Shown here one piece after another: positions 24,002 through 35,336 of a stretch of DNA of 64,000 bases. This DNA is from Amylostereum areolatum (lineage: Eukaryota > Basidiomycota > Agaricomycetes > Russulales > Stereaceae): contig SAXG01000008.1 of the NCBI GenBank assembly GCA_012932865.1, positions 868,001 to 932,000 on the forward strand, given 5' to 3'. The notes beneath the pieces are model-generated. The model was not told where the DNA came from, searched no databases, and worked only from the letters and a program-made list of their open reading frames with translations. Within the stretch, counting starts at the first letter, position 1; each line of letters opens with the position of its first letter. Both the position numbers and the translations under genes were made by a program.

Positions 24002-24564
24002 AACACCCGCCGAAAGGTCGACTGGCTCACGGAGAAGATGCACTCTCGGGAGTTTACCGTGTCTGCGATGGTGCGTGCCGCCCCATCTTTCTCTATCGAC
24101 TGCACGCTGACGCATGCATGCATGGTTTTAGCACGGCGACATGGAGCAGAAGCAGCGTGAAGTCCTCATGAAGGAGTTCCGTTCCGGCTCTTCGCGTGTG
24201 CTGATCACGACTGATCTGCTCGCTCGGGGTATCGATGTGCAGCAGGTGTCGCTTGTCATCAACTACGATCTGCCCACGAACCGCGAGAACTACATCCACC
24301 GTATCGGTCGTGGTGGCCGTTTCGGTCGTAAGGGTGTCGCCATCAACTTCGTCACCACCGAGGACGTGCGGATGCTCCGCGATATTGAACGTAAGTCTGT
24401 TCCTTTCCCTCTCTTGACATACCTTTCTGACAGCTTGTGCAGAATTCTACAACACTCAGATCGACGAAATGCCCCTCAACGTTGCGTACGTGATCTCCCT
24501 TGTGCTCTCTACTTCGGTCGGCGTTCTAACGCTTATGTTGCCTTCTCACAGCGACCTCATCTAA
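23030..24564 (+). CDS. TIF1: Eukaryotic translation initiation factor 4A (DEAD-box RNA helicase)
   Basis: Seven exons: 23030-23037, 23095-23160, 23216-23269, 23320-24070, 24132-24390, 24443-24485, 24552-24564. The start exon has 8 nt (ATG TCA GC) and joins to give [20 protein letters not shown]. Motifs in order: Q motif [21 protein letters not shown], Ia [10 protein letters not shown], Ib [42 protein letters not shown]; the end is NVADLI, as expected for eIF4A. It unwinds mRNA 5' leaders as part of eIF4F. Length (about 397 residues) matches the family. The very short first and last exons are typical of highly expressed basidiomycete genes. Confidence 0.97.
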
Positions 24565-25452
24565 ACGTATCCATCCCACCTCGATTCAAACGCTCTCATC
24601 ACGACCTCGGCACGCTGCTGCCCACATCACCTACATTTGTTGTCTCATATCGCCCGCACCACCGTGTTGTAGTAGCCGTTTCGATCTCGCAAAACCGCCC
24701 CCACGCGGGTTCCATCCTCGGCTGTAGCCCTTCTTCCCCCCTCCACCGCCCGGTCTCACTCTCCCACTCGTCTCATCCTTTGCTTCGTTTCCTCCTCCTG
24801 TCGCTCTCCGTGTTCTATATAAGTATTTGACTCTACTTTTGTGCGCTTACAGTATACAGTATGCCCGCGTTTCCTTTGCGACCCGATTCCTTTCCTCGTT
24901 CTTTCCACGTGCACTCGAGTTATGAGTTGCGTACCATATTAGATGGTGAATGTATGCTCGTAGGACGTTCCACGCGTGAGGATGCCCCGTATGCAGCGGC
25001 CTGTGTCTGAGACGGTCTGTTGCGAGTTACGCACACTGTGCGAAGGCATGATTCGGGCTTTCGATTGTACACAGTCACCGTCCACCTCGCATTGGTTTTG
25101 TGATACTGACTTGTACTGTACTGTCACTACTGTAGTTGAACAACTCCCGTCGTCGCGGAGATGTTGCGTTGGTTGGGAACCGGGCCCGGGGGCGTGGGAA
25201 GGAAGCGCCCACATCGGACCGTCGCTCGGCTGCTGCTGGACTTCAAGTTTCCCTCACGACATCCACGCCACCCTTCTCCTCCCAACCGACTCGGCACCCC
25301 GACCCCCCAAGTAATTCCCGTCGAAGAAGACAGCGCGTTCAACGGTCAACGGGGAAGGTCATCCGACGCATCAGCATCTCACCACTCCGACCGCGAACCC
25401 AGCCAGTTTCGTGCCGGTCCCGCTGAGCGCATCCCGCCGTGAAGCAGAGATT
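24565..25452. other. Intergenic, eIF4A 3' region and Rab promoter
   Basis: About 890 bp; 24565-24850 is pyrimidine-rich and likely includes the eIF4A 3' UTR. ORFs here overlap and have no recognisable domain. Confidence 0.5.
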
Positions 25453-26927
25453 ATGGCGGGCATATCGTGGCACTATGTGCTCAAATTCATCATCACCGGT
25501 GCGTCCTGCGGATACATGCGCGCCTGTGCAGCGAAGCTCACGCGTGGCTCCGGTGTGTGTGAAGGCGATGCGGCCGTGGGCAAGTCTTCCCTGCTCGTGC
25601 GGCTCACAGACCAGAGGTTCCTCGCCAACCCCGATCCGACGGTGCGTCGTCCGTCCCCCTCCATTGCTCCTGCGACGGGGTGCTGACGGGGAGAACGGGC
25701 AGCTCGGCGTCGAGTTCGGATCGAAGCTGATCACGATCCCGGAGGAGAACAAGGTCGTGAAGCTGCAATGTACGTCCGTCGTCCGCGTCCGCGTCCGGCT
25801 TCCGAACGCCAGCCTCTTCCGCTCCCCCTTCGGCCTGCTTTCGCGCTGCTCCCTGCCCCGCGCCCGGGCTACGGCGGTTAGGATCGACGCTGACTCCGAT
25901 TTCTTTTTTTTTTTGGATCAGGCTGGGACACGGCGGGGACGGAGTCCTTTCGGTCCATCACGCGGTCGTATTACCGCGGCGCGGCGGGGTGTCTGCTCGT
26001 GTACGACGTCACCTCGCGACAAAGTGCGTGCATCCATCCATCCATCCATCCATCCATCCTCTCCGCGCGCGCGCGCACGCCAACGCCCCCCCCCCTTCCT
26101 TCACCAGGCTTCCTCAACGCGCGCACATGGCTCTCCGACGTCCGACAACACGCCGATCCGCACCTCACCTGCATCCTGGTCGGGAACAAATCCGACCTCG
26201 CGCCCCCCGCGGACGCGGACGCGGACGCGCCCCCGCCCCCGCCGCCGTCCTCGTCGTTGCGGCAGGTGAGCACGGAGGAGGCGCGGCTGTGGGCGCAGGA
26301 GGAGGGCCTGCTGTTCGTGGAGGCGAGCGCGAAGAGCGGACAGGGCGTCGAGGCCGCGTTCGAGGCCGCGTGCAGGGACATCTTGCGGAAAGTGCGGGAG
26401 GGCGTGTTCGAGGACGAGAGGGTGAGTGCTGCTTTCGGGTCTGGGTGGTCCTTGGCGTTGGCTGGCGTTGGCGGCGTTTCGGTGTGTGTGTGTGTGTGAG
26501 GGGGGGGGGGGGGGGGGGGGGGCTTGCTGCTAGGATGCAACCGCTGGGGGAGGGGGCGGTGTTGGGCATGCGTTCGGAGGTGGGGCAGGCTTGGACGGCC
26601 CCTTTCGCTGCGCTGGGCCCGATCGGGACGTCGCTGCGAACACGAGGCTCGCAGTGCCGTGGACACGCCTCTCGCGTTCGTACTCGACCCCCGTGCCACC
26701 CTCTTTGCTTTCTCCTGACACCACCGCCGCCCGTCTCCCGCGGCCCTCCACGCCTCCCTTCACACCGCTCCATCCCTCTTCGTCGTGCCGTGCCGTGTGT
26801 TCGAATCGATGCTGATCGCGGTACTTATCACCCGTCGCAGAGTCCGGGCGTCAAGCTCGGCAAGCCGGCCGCGCAGGCAGGGGTCGCGCTCGAGCAGGGC
26901 AAAGGCGGGCCGTGCTGTGCGTCGTAG
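25453..26927 (+). CDS. Rab4-like small GTPase
   Basis: Six exons: 25453-25498, 25565-25641, 25703-25769, 25922-26023, 26108-26421, 26841-26927. P-loop GDAAVGKS is split by intron 1; switch I ends PTLGVEFGSKL; switch II is WDTAGTESFRSITRSYYRG, which has Thr where Rabs carry the catalytic Gln. G4 is NKSDL and G5 EASAKSG. The C-terminus GGPCCAS supplies two cysteines for geranylgeranylation. GVEFGSK and SYYRGAAG place it nearest Rab4 (with Rab2/Rab14 as alternatives), i.e. endosomal recycling. Between NKSDL and the next strand it has an inserted ADADADAPPPPPPSSS stretch. Intron 5 is 419 nt with a G23 run, long for this genome. Confidence 0.88.
26033..26060 (+). repeat. (CATC)n microsatellite in Rab intron 4
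   Basis: About six CATC units follow the splice donor of intron 4, then a short CG-rich run and a C-rich tract before the acceptor at 26107. Intronic, no coding effect expected. Confidence 0.8.
26481..26522 (+). repeat. (GT)n followed by a 23-base G run in Rab intron 5
   Basis: GT steps (26482-26497) run into an uninterrupted G tract at 26500-26522. Long enough for a G-quadruplex in DNA or pre-mRNA, and its length in the assembly is unreliable. Confidence 0.85.
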
Positions 26928-27991
26928 TCGTCGACGGCGGCGGCGGCATTCTGGACGTGTTGCGCACTTTGTCCCCCTCCGGCTCGTCTCGGACACGCGA
27001 TTTCCCGCGCGACCGTCTGGTCTTTCGCCGTACGTGGTACTTATTCAGGGTATAGCTATTGGTGGGCGTGGCGTTCGCTCTGGAGGTGGGCGGGCGGGCG
27101 GCGTCGATGTTGTAGGAGTACGTACTTCGAAGAATTGGATCTCTCTCTGGTTTGAATTTGGGGGCCGGCGTCTTTATCTGGACTGTGCCGTTACGACGAC
27201 ATCCTACTCAAGTACCGGTTTCGCAGCTCTACGCTGCGTGATAAATTGCAAAGCAGCGGGCGCCACACGTCTACAGAGATCCTTACAGGTACGGTCGGGG
27301 CTGGGCCCTTGCTGAAGACTGTCTGACAGTCTGTCCCGCACATTATTATGGAACGGCTATGGCGGCTGGCGGGGGTGCATAGGTCGCACAGCCCTCGTCG
27401 CGGCAAGTACGCGGACTTCGCTCCTCGGGGACGCGCGCTTTAATGGGACTCGCTCGTTGGAGAATATTAGGTTGTCGAAGGCCATGTATGTACAAGAGAT
27501 GCTAAAGAAGATCGGATATGCAGGAGAGCCTCCCCCCCCCGTGGGGTCGCGAGGATGGGGCATGCGTGCGTGGCGTGTGGTAGCAGACACCGGACGATGC
27601 GGGGGGCCGGGACGGAGCAGAACCAACGGGCAGACGCGCGGAGGGGGGCCCGGGGACAGTATCCGAGCGATGCGATGTGAATGCAGGGAAAGGGTGCATG
27701 TGCATGGATGGTTGGGGGGCATAGCGCATCCGAGGGAAGGTTTCGAGAAGAGATAAGTTAGGGTGTAAGAAGACGGGGTCGGCCGTAGCCCCTCCCGGCC
27801 GGACGCGTGCGGCGTCGCCCGACTCGCCCGTCGCCGCCGTGCGCGGTCCTAGGGTGTTTATTCGGACCGAGGGTGTGGGTGGTTGTGTACGGCGTGGGGG
27901 TGGGTGTGTACAGCGCTGCTCAGCATCGCATCCGACCATCCCTCCCGACGCTCGACCCGGCGTGGTTGGACTGGACCGGACCCTCGGCTCC
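26928..27991. other. Intergenic between convergent Rab and phosphatase genes
   Basis: About 1.06 kb; ORFs of 99-145 codons overlap on both strands without a motif. Presumably contains both 3' ends. Confidence 0.5.
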
Positions 27992-28855
27992 TCACGAGCA
28001 CATGTCGTCGTCGTCGCTGCCCTCCGCGTCCTCGTCCAGGCTGCGGGCGTACTCCTCGAGCTGCATGACGAAGCCCCAGTTGGGGGCGGCGCACGCGCGG
28101 CGGGCGCGGACGTGGGCGACGGCCGCGGAGGGGGAGAGGCCGTGGCGGGCGACGAGGTAGGCGCAGACGACGGCGACGCTGCGGCTGGCGCCCATCGCGC
28201 AGTGGACGAGGACGCGGGCGCGGGGGTCGCGCAGGGCGGCGGCGATGAACTGGGTCGTGCGCGGGAGGTGGGCGGCGAGCTCGGCGAAGGGCGTGTCCTG
28301 GAGGGGCACGCACAGGCGGGTGCGGGCGCGGTGGGCGGGCGGGGGGCGGGGGAGGGGCATCGCGGAGAGGACGTGGGTGATGCCGTGCGCGGCGAGCGTC
28401 GCGGGGTCCTCGGCCGCGGAGAGGTCGGAGACGTAGAGCCGGGGCACGATCTCGGAGAGGGTGGCGGTGGGGGAGAGCGGGGTGGAGCCGGGGTTGGCGT
28501 TGGCGTGGGGGAAGGGGTGCGGGTGGGGGAGGATGTGGTGCGCGGCGGGGGCGGGGGCGGGGGTGGAGGTGGAGGCGGAGGTGGAGGTGGAGGCGGAGGT
28601 GGAGGCGGTGGCGGGGGGGATGGAGAGGGAGAGCGGGGGCAGACGGAGGGAGGAGAGGGTCTGCGCGTGCAGGCGGCGGGATGAGAAGGCGGGCGACATC
28701 GGGGGCAGTCGTGCTTGGCTCACCGGTGCTGCGAACTTATAGGAGGCGTGCTGGGCGCGGGGGAACGGGTGGGGAGGCATCACGGCGCAGACGACAGACA
28801 TCAAGTGCTCGATTTTGGGTTTGGGGGGGGGGGAAGAGGAGGCGACGGGGAACAA
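27992..28855 (-). CDS. Dual-specificity protein phosphatase
   Basis: A single-exon minus-strand gene of 287 residues. A low-complexity Ser/Thr/Ala/Pro region (about residues 75-130, TASTSASTSTSASTSTP) precedes the catalytic domain: EIVPRLYVSDLSAAED, HGITHVLSAMP, LCVPLQDTPFAEL (general-acid Asp), and the active site VHCAMGASRSVAVVCAYL, matching HCX5R with Cys nucleophile and Arg. The tail is acidic (DEDAEGSDDDD). Of several in-frame ATGs, 28855 gives the longest product and MSPAFSSRR (about 28697) is an equally possible start. Removes phosphate from Tyr/Ser/Thr; target unknown. Confidence 0.87.
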   Translation of the reverse strand: MFPVASSSPPPKPKIEHLMSVVCAVMPPHPFPRAQHASYKFAAPVSQARLPPMSPAFSSRRLHAQTLSSLRLPPLSLSIPPATASTSASTSTSASTSTPAPAPAAHHILPHPHPFPHANANPGSTPLSPTATLSEIVPRLYVSDLSAAEDPATLAAHGITHVLSAMPLPRPPPAHRARTRLCVPLQDTPFAELAAHLPRTTQFIAAALRDPRARVLVHCAMGASRSVAVVCAYLVARHGLSPSAAVAHVRARRACAAPNWGFVMQLEEYARSLDEDAEGSDDDDMCS

Positions 28856-31710
28856 GAGCGGGAGGCGGAGGCGGCGGCGGAGGCAACAAGACCGAGGCGG
28901 GGAGGGGGGGGGGGGTCAAAGCGAACCGGAGAGCGGTGTCACAGCGCAATATAAAGCGGGGAAAGGAAAAGGAAAAGAAAGGAGAAAAGAAAAGAAAAGA
29001 AAAGTAGAAGTGACACCTGGTCAAGAAAAGGAGAACAGCCTCGGGCTATGGATCGTGAAAAGGTCGTGAAAAGAAAAGGGAGAGAGAACGAGAACGCGGC
29101 GCTCACCGTCGGACGGGCAGGGTTATATATGCATTTAGCTGACCAGGGTCCCGTCCCCTGCAGTCGTTGCAGCGGCTACAGCAGCGCTCCTCGTTCCGTT
29201 GGCAAATCCCAGAAGGCTGAGAGGCACGCATCGGACGGTGCCCAGTGCCCAGCGCAGGCGGTGCTTCGAGGCTGCCAATTCGATCGAATCCGGCACCCAA
29301 TCCAAGCCAATCCACGAGCGCAACTCGTGCCCTCAGCTCACTCCCGCTCCCGGCTCTCAAGTCCCCCCATAGATCCCCCACCCACCACCCTGTCCGCGCG
29401 CGGTCGACAGCCTTCATATTTCACTTGGCAGTGCTCGTGCAACGTTCAACGTTCAACCTCCAAAGCTCCGCCGTGTCAAGTGGCCATTCCGCAATGGCCG
29501 CACGTCGACGTCCGGAGCACGGTAGCCTTCTATGGCGGTGCCCCCCCCCCCTCCCCCCTTGCCCCACATTCTGCGCCGGCATCCTACGTCAACAGGGTCG
29601 CCCTTCCTCAGTGGTCCGCATTCCACTCTAGGGTCGGCTGCGTGTCGCAGTGTGGGAGATGTGTGAGACTCGGCGGCGTGTCCGGTGGATGAATCGGATC
29701 GGGCGTGGACGCGGGGTTGACCGTTGCGATCAACAAGTCGGCCCCGGAAAACGCGTGACGCTGGCGCGACGCGTCCGCTCGCGAGCCTCTCCTCTCGGTC
29801 GCCGACCGGCCTTGTCGCACACCGAACATCTCACCCCGTTCGTACATTGTACAGGCCCCATCAGCCGTCCAGCTCCACCCAGTTTCACTGGCGAATGAGA
29901 GTGAGACGACGTCGATGGCGTTTTGCGTGCTGCGACCCGTCGCGTACACACGCATCTACAAGACATCCTCCCCATCATTTTCTATCATCTCAACGTCTCT
30001 CCTCCGGCCAATTATGCGAACACCTTGGTGATCGCAGGTCCGACGTTGACTCGACGGCGCGCGGACGTGTACAAGACGGGGCATCGTACCAGAGAGCGGC
30101 GGACACAGGTCCTGGGGGAAGACCCGCTTCACATGTCTGGAATATATGGGCAATTCCAATTGACAGATGGAGTCCATGGCATCGGCTGCGAAACAAATGA
30201 CCGTGGAAAGCCCCGATGATGCACTGACAGAAATATGTGAACCAAACGGCCCCCGTTCCCGTCCACGCATCCGTCGCTCGCTCGCCCACAGCACTCTGTC
30301 GCGGCCCGAGACCCAAAAGCACCACGACGGTGTATCCGCGTCGACAGAGGTTGGGTATAAGTAGTTTCCTGCGCGGCGTGGCCGAGATTTGTCTGTGTGC
30401 CGTATGCATTGCTCCACGCAAACCAGCGACCCCTTCCTTCGTTGAACCGCGAAAGATGGATAGATGAGCGCGCGACTCCACTCGCAAGATGACGTCCGGG
30501 AATGGTGTACGGCACAGTCGCCTTGCCCGCCTCGCGTCGAGGATGCGTTACGCACCCGAGCGACTGGCCGACACGGTCGCGTTTGACGCCGCCAAAGCCC
30601 CAGAGAGGGGATCAAAGGGAATCATCAAGGACCGACGGCGTGTCGGTTACGCGTACAGGCGAGACGAGCTGCCACAGGATTACTTGCATGTTCGGCGCGC
30701 GAGCAGAGTCGGACGATCGACCTCATGATCTCAAGCCGACGAGTGGCGGGGGACCCTTTTGCGTAGACATCATCAAAGAACTGGGCCGTTGAATGGCGGC
30801 ACGGAATAGCAACGTTGCATGTCGCCTGGGCGGGCCTCAGCACTGTCCACGGCGTCGGGAACGTCAATATGACCGTCTTGGATCAATTCCATCCTTGTTT
30901 CCTGGCACGAGGATATTGACATCAAGAGGGATATATGCGTCGACGCGGGTCCAAACAAAGGCCCCCCCTCGGCCCTGATGTCTTGGAAAGAGCCAACCAT
31001 TCCAGGTGGGAGATCCAGAGGTTGTGGTTGAGGCATCCACGCGGTCGCGAACTTTTGGCGTGGGATGGTAGAAGGGTACATGGGAGCCAGACAGCGGTGA
31101 CGGAGGCGAGGTGACGGCGAGCCAGCCAGACAGTCGGGGCGGGGTATTGAATACTGAGTCGCAGGGTTTATCCAAGTGCATATATGCGGATACCGTGTTC
31201 CGGGAGAGCCCTTCGTTGACTTTGGACGTGATGCTAGGACGGTGGCTCTCGCGGTCCAAGTAGCGAGGATGTTTGGGTTGGCCGGGACGGGGCAAAGACG
31301 ATAGAAAGATGTGGGGTAAATGAGCAGTGGTTCGTAAGGACATCGAAAAGGTGCTATTGATCACTGATGCATCTCGGGGATGGCATGGGCTTGATGGGGG
31401 CTGAATGGGAGCTGAGCGTGCCAGTGGTTCAAGTAAATATGACCAAGCCGAGCGATGTGATGTTCCGGGTACCGAGCCTGTTGAGCCGCTCTTGAGCTGA
31501 ATCCATGTATTCCTGTTCCAAGAGAGCATTAAGGCATGGTGAGTCTGCCTGAGCACCTGAAGGAATTTTAGGGAGTAACGGAGATTTGGATGAACTTGAC
31601 TCAAGGTAAACATATGTCAATATCGGGTGATCAGACATTCACATCACGTGGCCGCTCCTGCGAGCAAGTCGCCGACGCGCACTTGGCTTGTAAATCGCCA
31701 CCATCAATTC
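28856..31710. other. About 2.9 kb without a recognisable gene
   Basis: Minus-strand ORFs of 219 codons (29956-30615) and 249 codons (30864-31613), and shorter plus-strand ORFs, overlap other frames and lack domains, signal peptides or consistent codon use. A purine-rich patch occurs at 28970-29020. The right end must contain the CoaE promoter. Confidence 0.45.
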
Positions 31711-32553
31711 ATGCTCGGTATGTCCCCCGTATCCCAACGTCGGCGGCCATCTAACATCCACGCAGTTGTAGGACTCACGGGTGGAATAGCCACCGGCAAA
31801 TCCACGGTGTCTGCCCAGCTAAAGCAAAGAGGCGTCCCCGTGGTCGACGCGGACGTTCTCGCGCGCGAAGCCGTCCTCCCTGGCACGGGCGCGTACCGTC
31901 GGATCGTCAGAACATTCGGGCAAGACATCGTCACCTCGGACGGGTATCTCGACCGCCCGAAGCTGGGCGCGATTGTGTTCAGTGACGAGCAGAAGCGAAA
32001 GCAGCTGAACGCGATCGTGCACCCGGCCGTGCGGTGGCTCATGGTACGCCAAGTGATCAGGTACTGGTTGGGCGGCGAGCGGGTCTGCGTGCTGGACGTT
32101 CCATTGCTCATCGAAGCGGGGATATGGAAGTGGGTGGGGAAGGTCGTGGTTGTATATTGGTGCGTCCATTTTCCTCTTCGGCGCGGAGCCCTGCCGCTGT
32201 GGTATTAAGGGCCCGCCTTCGTCTGCAGCTCCGCAGAAATACAGCTGCAGCGGTTGCAGAGACGCGACGGGTCGACGCGGGACGCGGCCATGGCGCGGCT
32301 CCGCGCGCAAATCCCTATCACGGAGAAGCTTGCGTATGCAGACCAGGTCATCGAGAATTCGGGGGGGCCACGGGAGCTCGAGGATCAAGTGTCCGCGTTC
32401 GTGCGCAGATTGCAGGACGAGGTGGGATGGTCGTGGAGGGTGGACGTGTTTCCGCCGTTTGGGGTGGCCTCGGCGCTGCTGACCATGCTCTGGAGAAGAC
32501 TGAAGTACGCGCGACGCGCGCGCAGACGGCGACCACGAGCCGCCGCTTCCTGA
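31711..32553 (+). CDS. CAB5: Dephospho-CoA kinase
   Basis: Three exons: 31711-31717, 31766-32159, 32229-32553. Spliced, the start is MLVVGLTGGIATGKSTV, carrying the P-loop. Next are VPVVDADVLAREAV, FSDEQKRKQLNAIVHPAVRW and VCVLDVPLLIEAG, all hallmarks of dephospho-CoA kinase (CoaE/Cab5), which phosphorylates dephospho-CoA in the last step of coenzyme A synthesis. Exon 3 supplies the CoA-binding part (TEKLAYADQVIENSG), then a C-terminal hydrophobic/basic extension ([20 protein letters not shown]) as in fungal membrane-associated forms. Intron 1 is 48 nt and can be read through in frame, giving a longer N-terminus. Confidence 0.92.
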
Positions 32554-32958
32554 CCTCCATTTTCTTCGCGAGCGCCATCTCATCTCGCGCCCTTCTGTTC
32601 CGCTCCTTATCGACCCCTATGACGCTCTCGATGTCGTGTTTTTCGAATGATACAAATTCTCCATCGTTATCAGTCCTTTCTGTGCACTCGCCCGGGGTCA
32701 CCAGTCGTCGTTGGTAAGGTCGAGGGTGTGTCTGTACGGCGGCCACTGAGCGAGAGCGAGAGTCTCGGCGTTCACGTCATAACCACAAGCTGTTGAGAGG
32801 CGCTTGCGTCAGGCATTGTCGACTCGGAATTAGTTATCCTCGCTCTCTTCATTTTCCTTATATGTACCTCCGCTCGTCCCTCCATCTCCATCTCCATCTT
32901 CATCTTCGTCCCTCGACACATCTACTCCACATTCAACCCACTCCCCCCCACGCGACTT

Positions 32959-35336
32959 ATGGCAACGGCAGAAACGCAGGCCCTCACGCGCACCTTCAGA
33001 GCAGGCAGCTCGAGCAATTTGAGCCGCTCGACGCGCCTGAATGTCGCCCAATTCTTGCAGAAGTTGTATGAGTGCGTGCTTCCGGGCTCATGGTCGTTCG
33101 TGGGATTGACGAGGCCATGTGCAGGATGGTGAACGACCCGAACAACAACGATCTCATTCGGTGGTCGGACGGCGGGGATTCGTTCGTCGGTGAGTTTTTC
33201 CCTCTGGGCTGTGGGGACCGCGTCGGGCTGTGGAGGGGAGGATTGGCTGCGTAAGATTCCTGTGGGGGGTCATGAGGACGAGGGTGGTGTACCGTGTGTG
33301 TGGCGGGGGTGCTTGTTCCCTTCCGAGGACGGCGATCCTTTTGTCCAAGACCTCCTTGTGGCCACGATTGAGCACGCTCGGCGAGTATGCCGTTCATCGC
33401 TTTCTCCTTCCTGTCCTCGCATGCTTGTCGGCTATGCTACACGGTTGTTCGGTGCTGAAGAGGGTCAGGAGGAGTGATCCTGTCCCCTCTGTCCGTGTCT
33501 CCCCCCCCTTTTGCTCTGCGTTTGATAGACGACGCTGACCGGTGATTTCCAGTCCTCGACCACGAACGCTTCGCACGCGAGGTGCTCGGGCGATGGTTCA
33601 AGCATCAAAACTTCCAGTCGTTCGTCCGACAGCTGAACATGTACGGCTTCCACAAGATCCCCTCCCTCCAGCAGGGTGTCCTCAGGAGCGAATCCGACAC
33701 CGAGGTTTGGAACTTCGAGCACGTCCACTTCCGTCAGGGGCAGCCCGATCTCCTATGCCTCATATCCCGCAAGAAGCAGACGAACCAGCCGACGCCGGGG
33801 ATCGAGGACGGCCACGTCGAGGCGAGCGACCCCACCCAGACGGCCGCGGGCCAAACGTCCAGCAACGGCGGCACGGTGTTCGACATCAACTCGATCGTGA
33901 ATGGCATTGCGGCGATCAAGCGACACCAGCAGACCATCTCCGCGGACCTGAACGAGCTCAAGAACTCGAACCAGGCGCTCTGGCAGGAGGCGCTCGCCGC
34001 GCGCGAACGCCACAGCAAGCAGCAGGACATGATCAACCGCATCCTCAAGTTCTTGGGGAGCGTGTTCGGCAGGAACGACGGGCACGACAGCAAGGACCAC
34101 GAGGTGGATACCCCGACGCCGCAAATGGTGACGCGACGCGGGCAGCGACTGATGATCGGCGGCGGGGAGCACAAGCACAAGGGCGTGGAGGTTGTGGAGG
34201 TGGACGACGACGACAACAGGAGCACGCCGAGTACATCGCACTCGGACGATACAGGCATGCTTTTTTTCCCTGTCGATGTATATGTTCTGACGTCCCTCCC
34301 AGGGCCGTTCGCGACCATCGAGACACCAGCACCGGGATCGCCCACCGCGAGCCGTGCATCGTCCCACATCAACGCCTTCTCTCCGACACTGTCGACGGCG
34401 AACGGGTACTATCCAGACCCGTCATTGACCCTTCCCGACTCGCCGTGGATGCAAGCGCTCAGCGTTCCCCCGCCTCCCCCACCCGAAAAGGACGGAAGCG
34501 CGGTGGAACTTCACCGTCCGCAGTCCACCCAGCCGCCCCTCGTCTTCAACCAAAACACGCCCCAAGATATCGTCCTGCAAGCTGCGCTGCAACAGCTGGC
34601 CCAGTCCCCTGCGCTCCAGCATCGATTCATACAGGCCTTGTCCACTTCCGCACCTCCAAATCCCGAACCCCCCGCGGCCGCCTCCACCTCCATCCAGTCC
34701 TACCAACCGCTCCCGAACCCCCAGCCGTTCCCCCAAATCGCACCGTTCGGCGTGCCAAACACGTACGACCTGCTCGACCCGACCCAGGCACAGGCGAGCA
34801 CCTCTCTCCTGCCCAGGATGAGCGAAGCATCATCCGTGCAACCGCTGCTGACACACGATGACCATTTATCAAAGGCGTACAAAGACCAGGAGGAGATCAA
34901 CGCGGACGTCGACGCGCTCCACGCGAGCATCAACTCGCTCATCGAGAACATGGGCCTGAACCCGAACCAGCTCCAGGACCCGGACCCGGCCATGCACCCC
35001 GCCGTGAACGTGCCCGCGCCCGACTTCGACTTCGACGCGTTCCTCACCCAGTTCACGCAGGGGGGCGGCGTCGGCGACGGGGGCGGCGAGGTCAACCTCG
35101 GGGACGTCACGGGGGCGGATGCCAGCGCGAGCGCGATGGACCAGCGCGGGATCTCGGCGTTCATGGACGAGGTCGCGGAGGAGCAGCCGCTCGCGAAGGC
35201 GCAGGCGCAGGCGCAGGCGGCGGTGGCGACGACGGGGCGGAAGCGACGGTCGGACGTGGCGGACCTCGATCTGCCCTCGGTGACGCCGACTTCTGCGCCG
35301 TCGCCTGCGTCGCGGTTGAAAAAAAGTAAGAAGTAG
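32959..35336 (+). CDS. HSF1: Heat-shock factor type transcription factor
   Basis: Exons 32959-33071, 33125-33187 and 33553 onward to TAG at 35334-35336. The DNA-binding domain reads VAQFLQKLYEMVNDPNNNDL, IRWSDGGDSFV, RFAREVLGRWFKHQNFQSFV and RQLNMYGFHKI, the winged-helix HSF fold. An oligomerisation coiled coil follows (SIVNGIAAIKRHQQTISADL to INRILKFL). The long C-terminal half is Pro/Ser/Gln-rich with a late acidic-aromatic patch (FDFDAFLTQFTQ) that may be an activation domain. Expected nuclear, binding nGAAn repeats as a trimer. Intron 2 is 365 nt. A 48-nt stretch (34255-34302) may be a GC-AG intron. Skn7-like factors share this domain, but no receiver domain is seen. Confidence 0.92.

Noticed and set aside
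25971..26773. Long antisense ORFs in the Rab gene
   Set aside because: Low-complexity shadows of GC-rich exons and introns.
30864..31613. 249-codon minus-strand ORF
   Set aside because: No domain, mixed composition, no splice or family support.
33542..34861. 439-codon plus-strand ORF overlapping the HSF gene
   Set aside because: Out-of-frame shadow, Arg/Pro-rich; the HSF frame carries the conserved domain.
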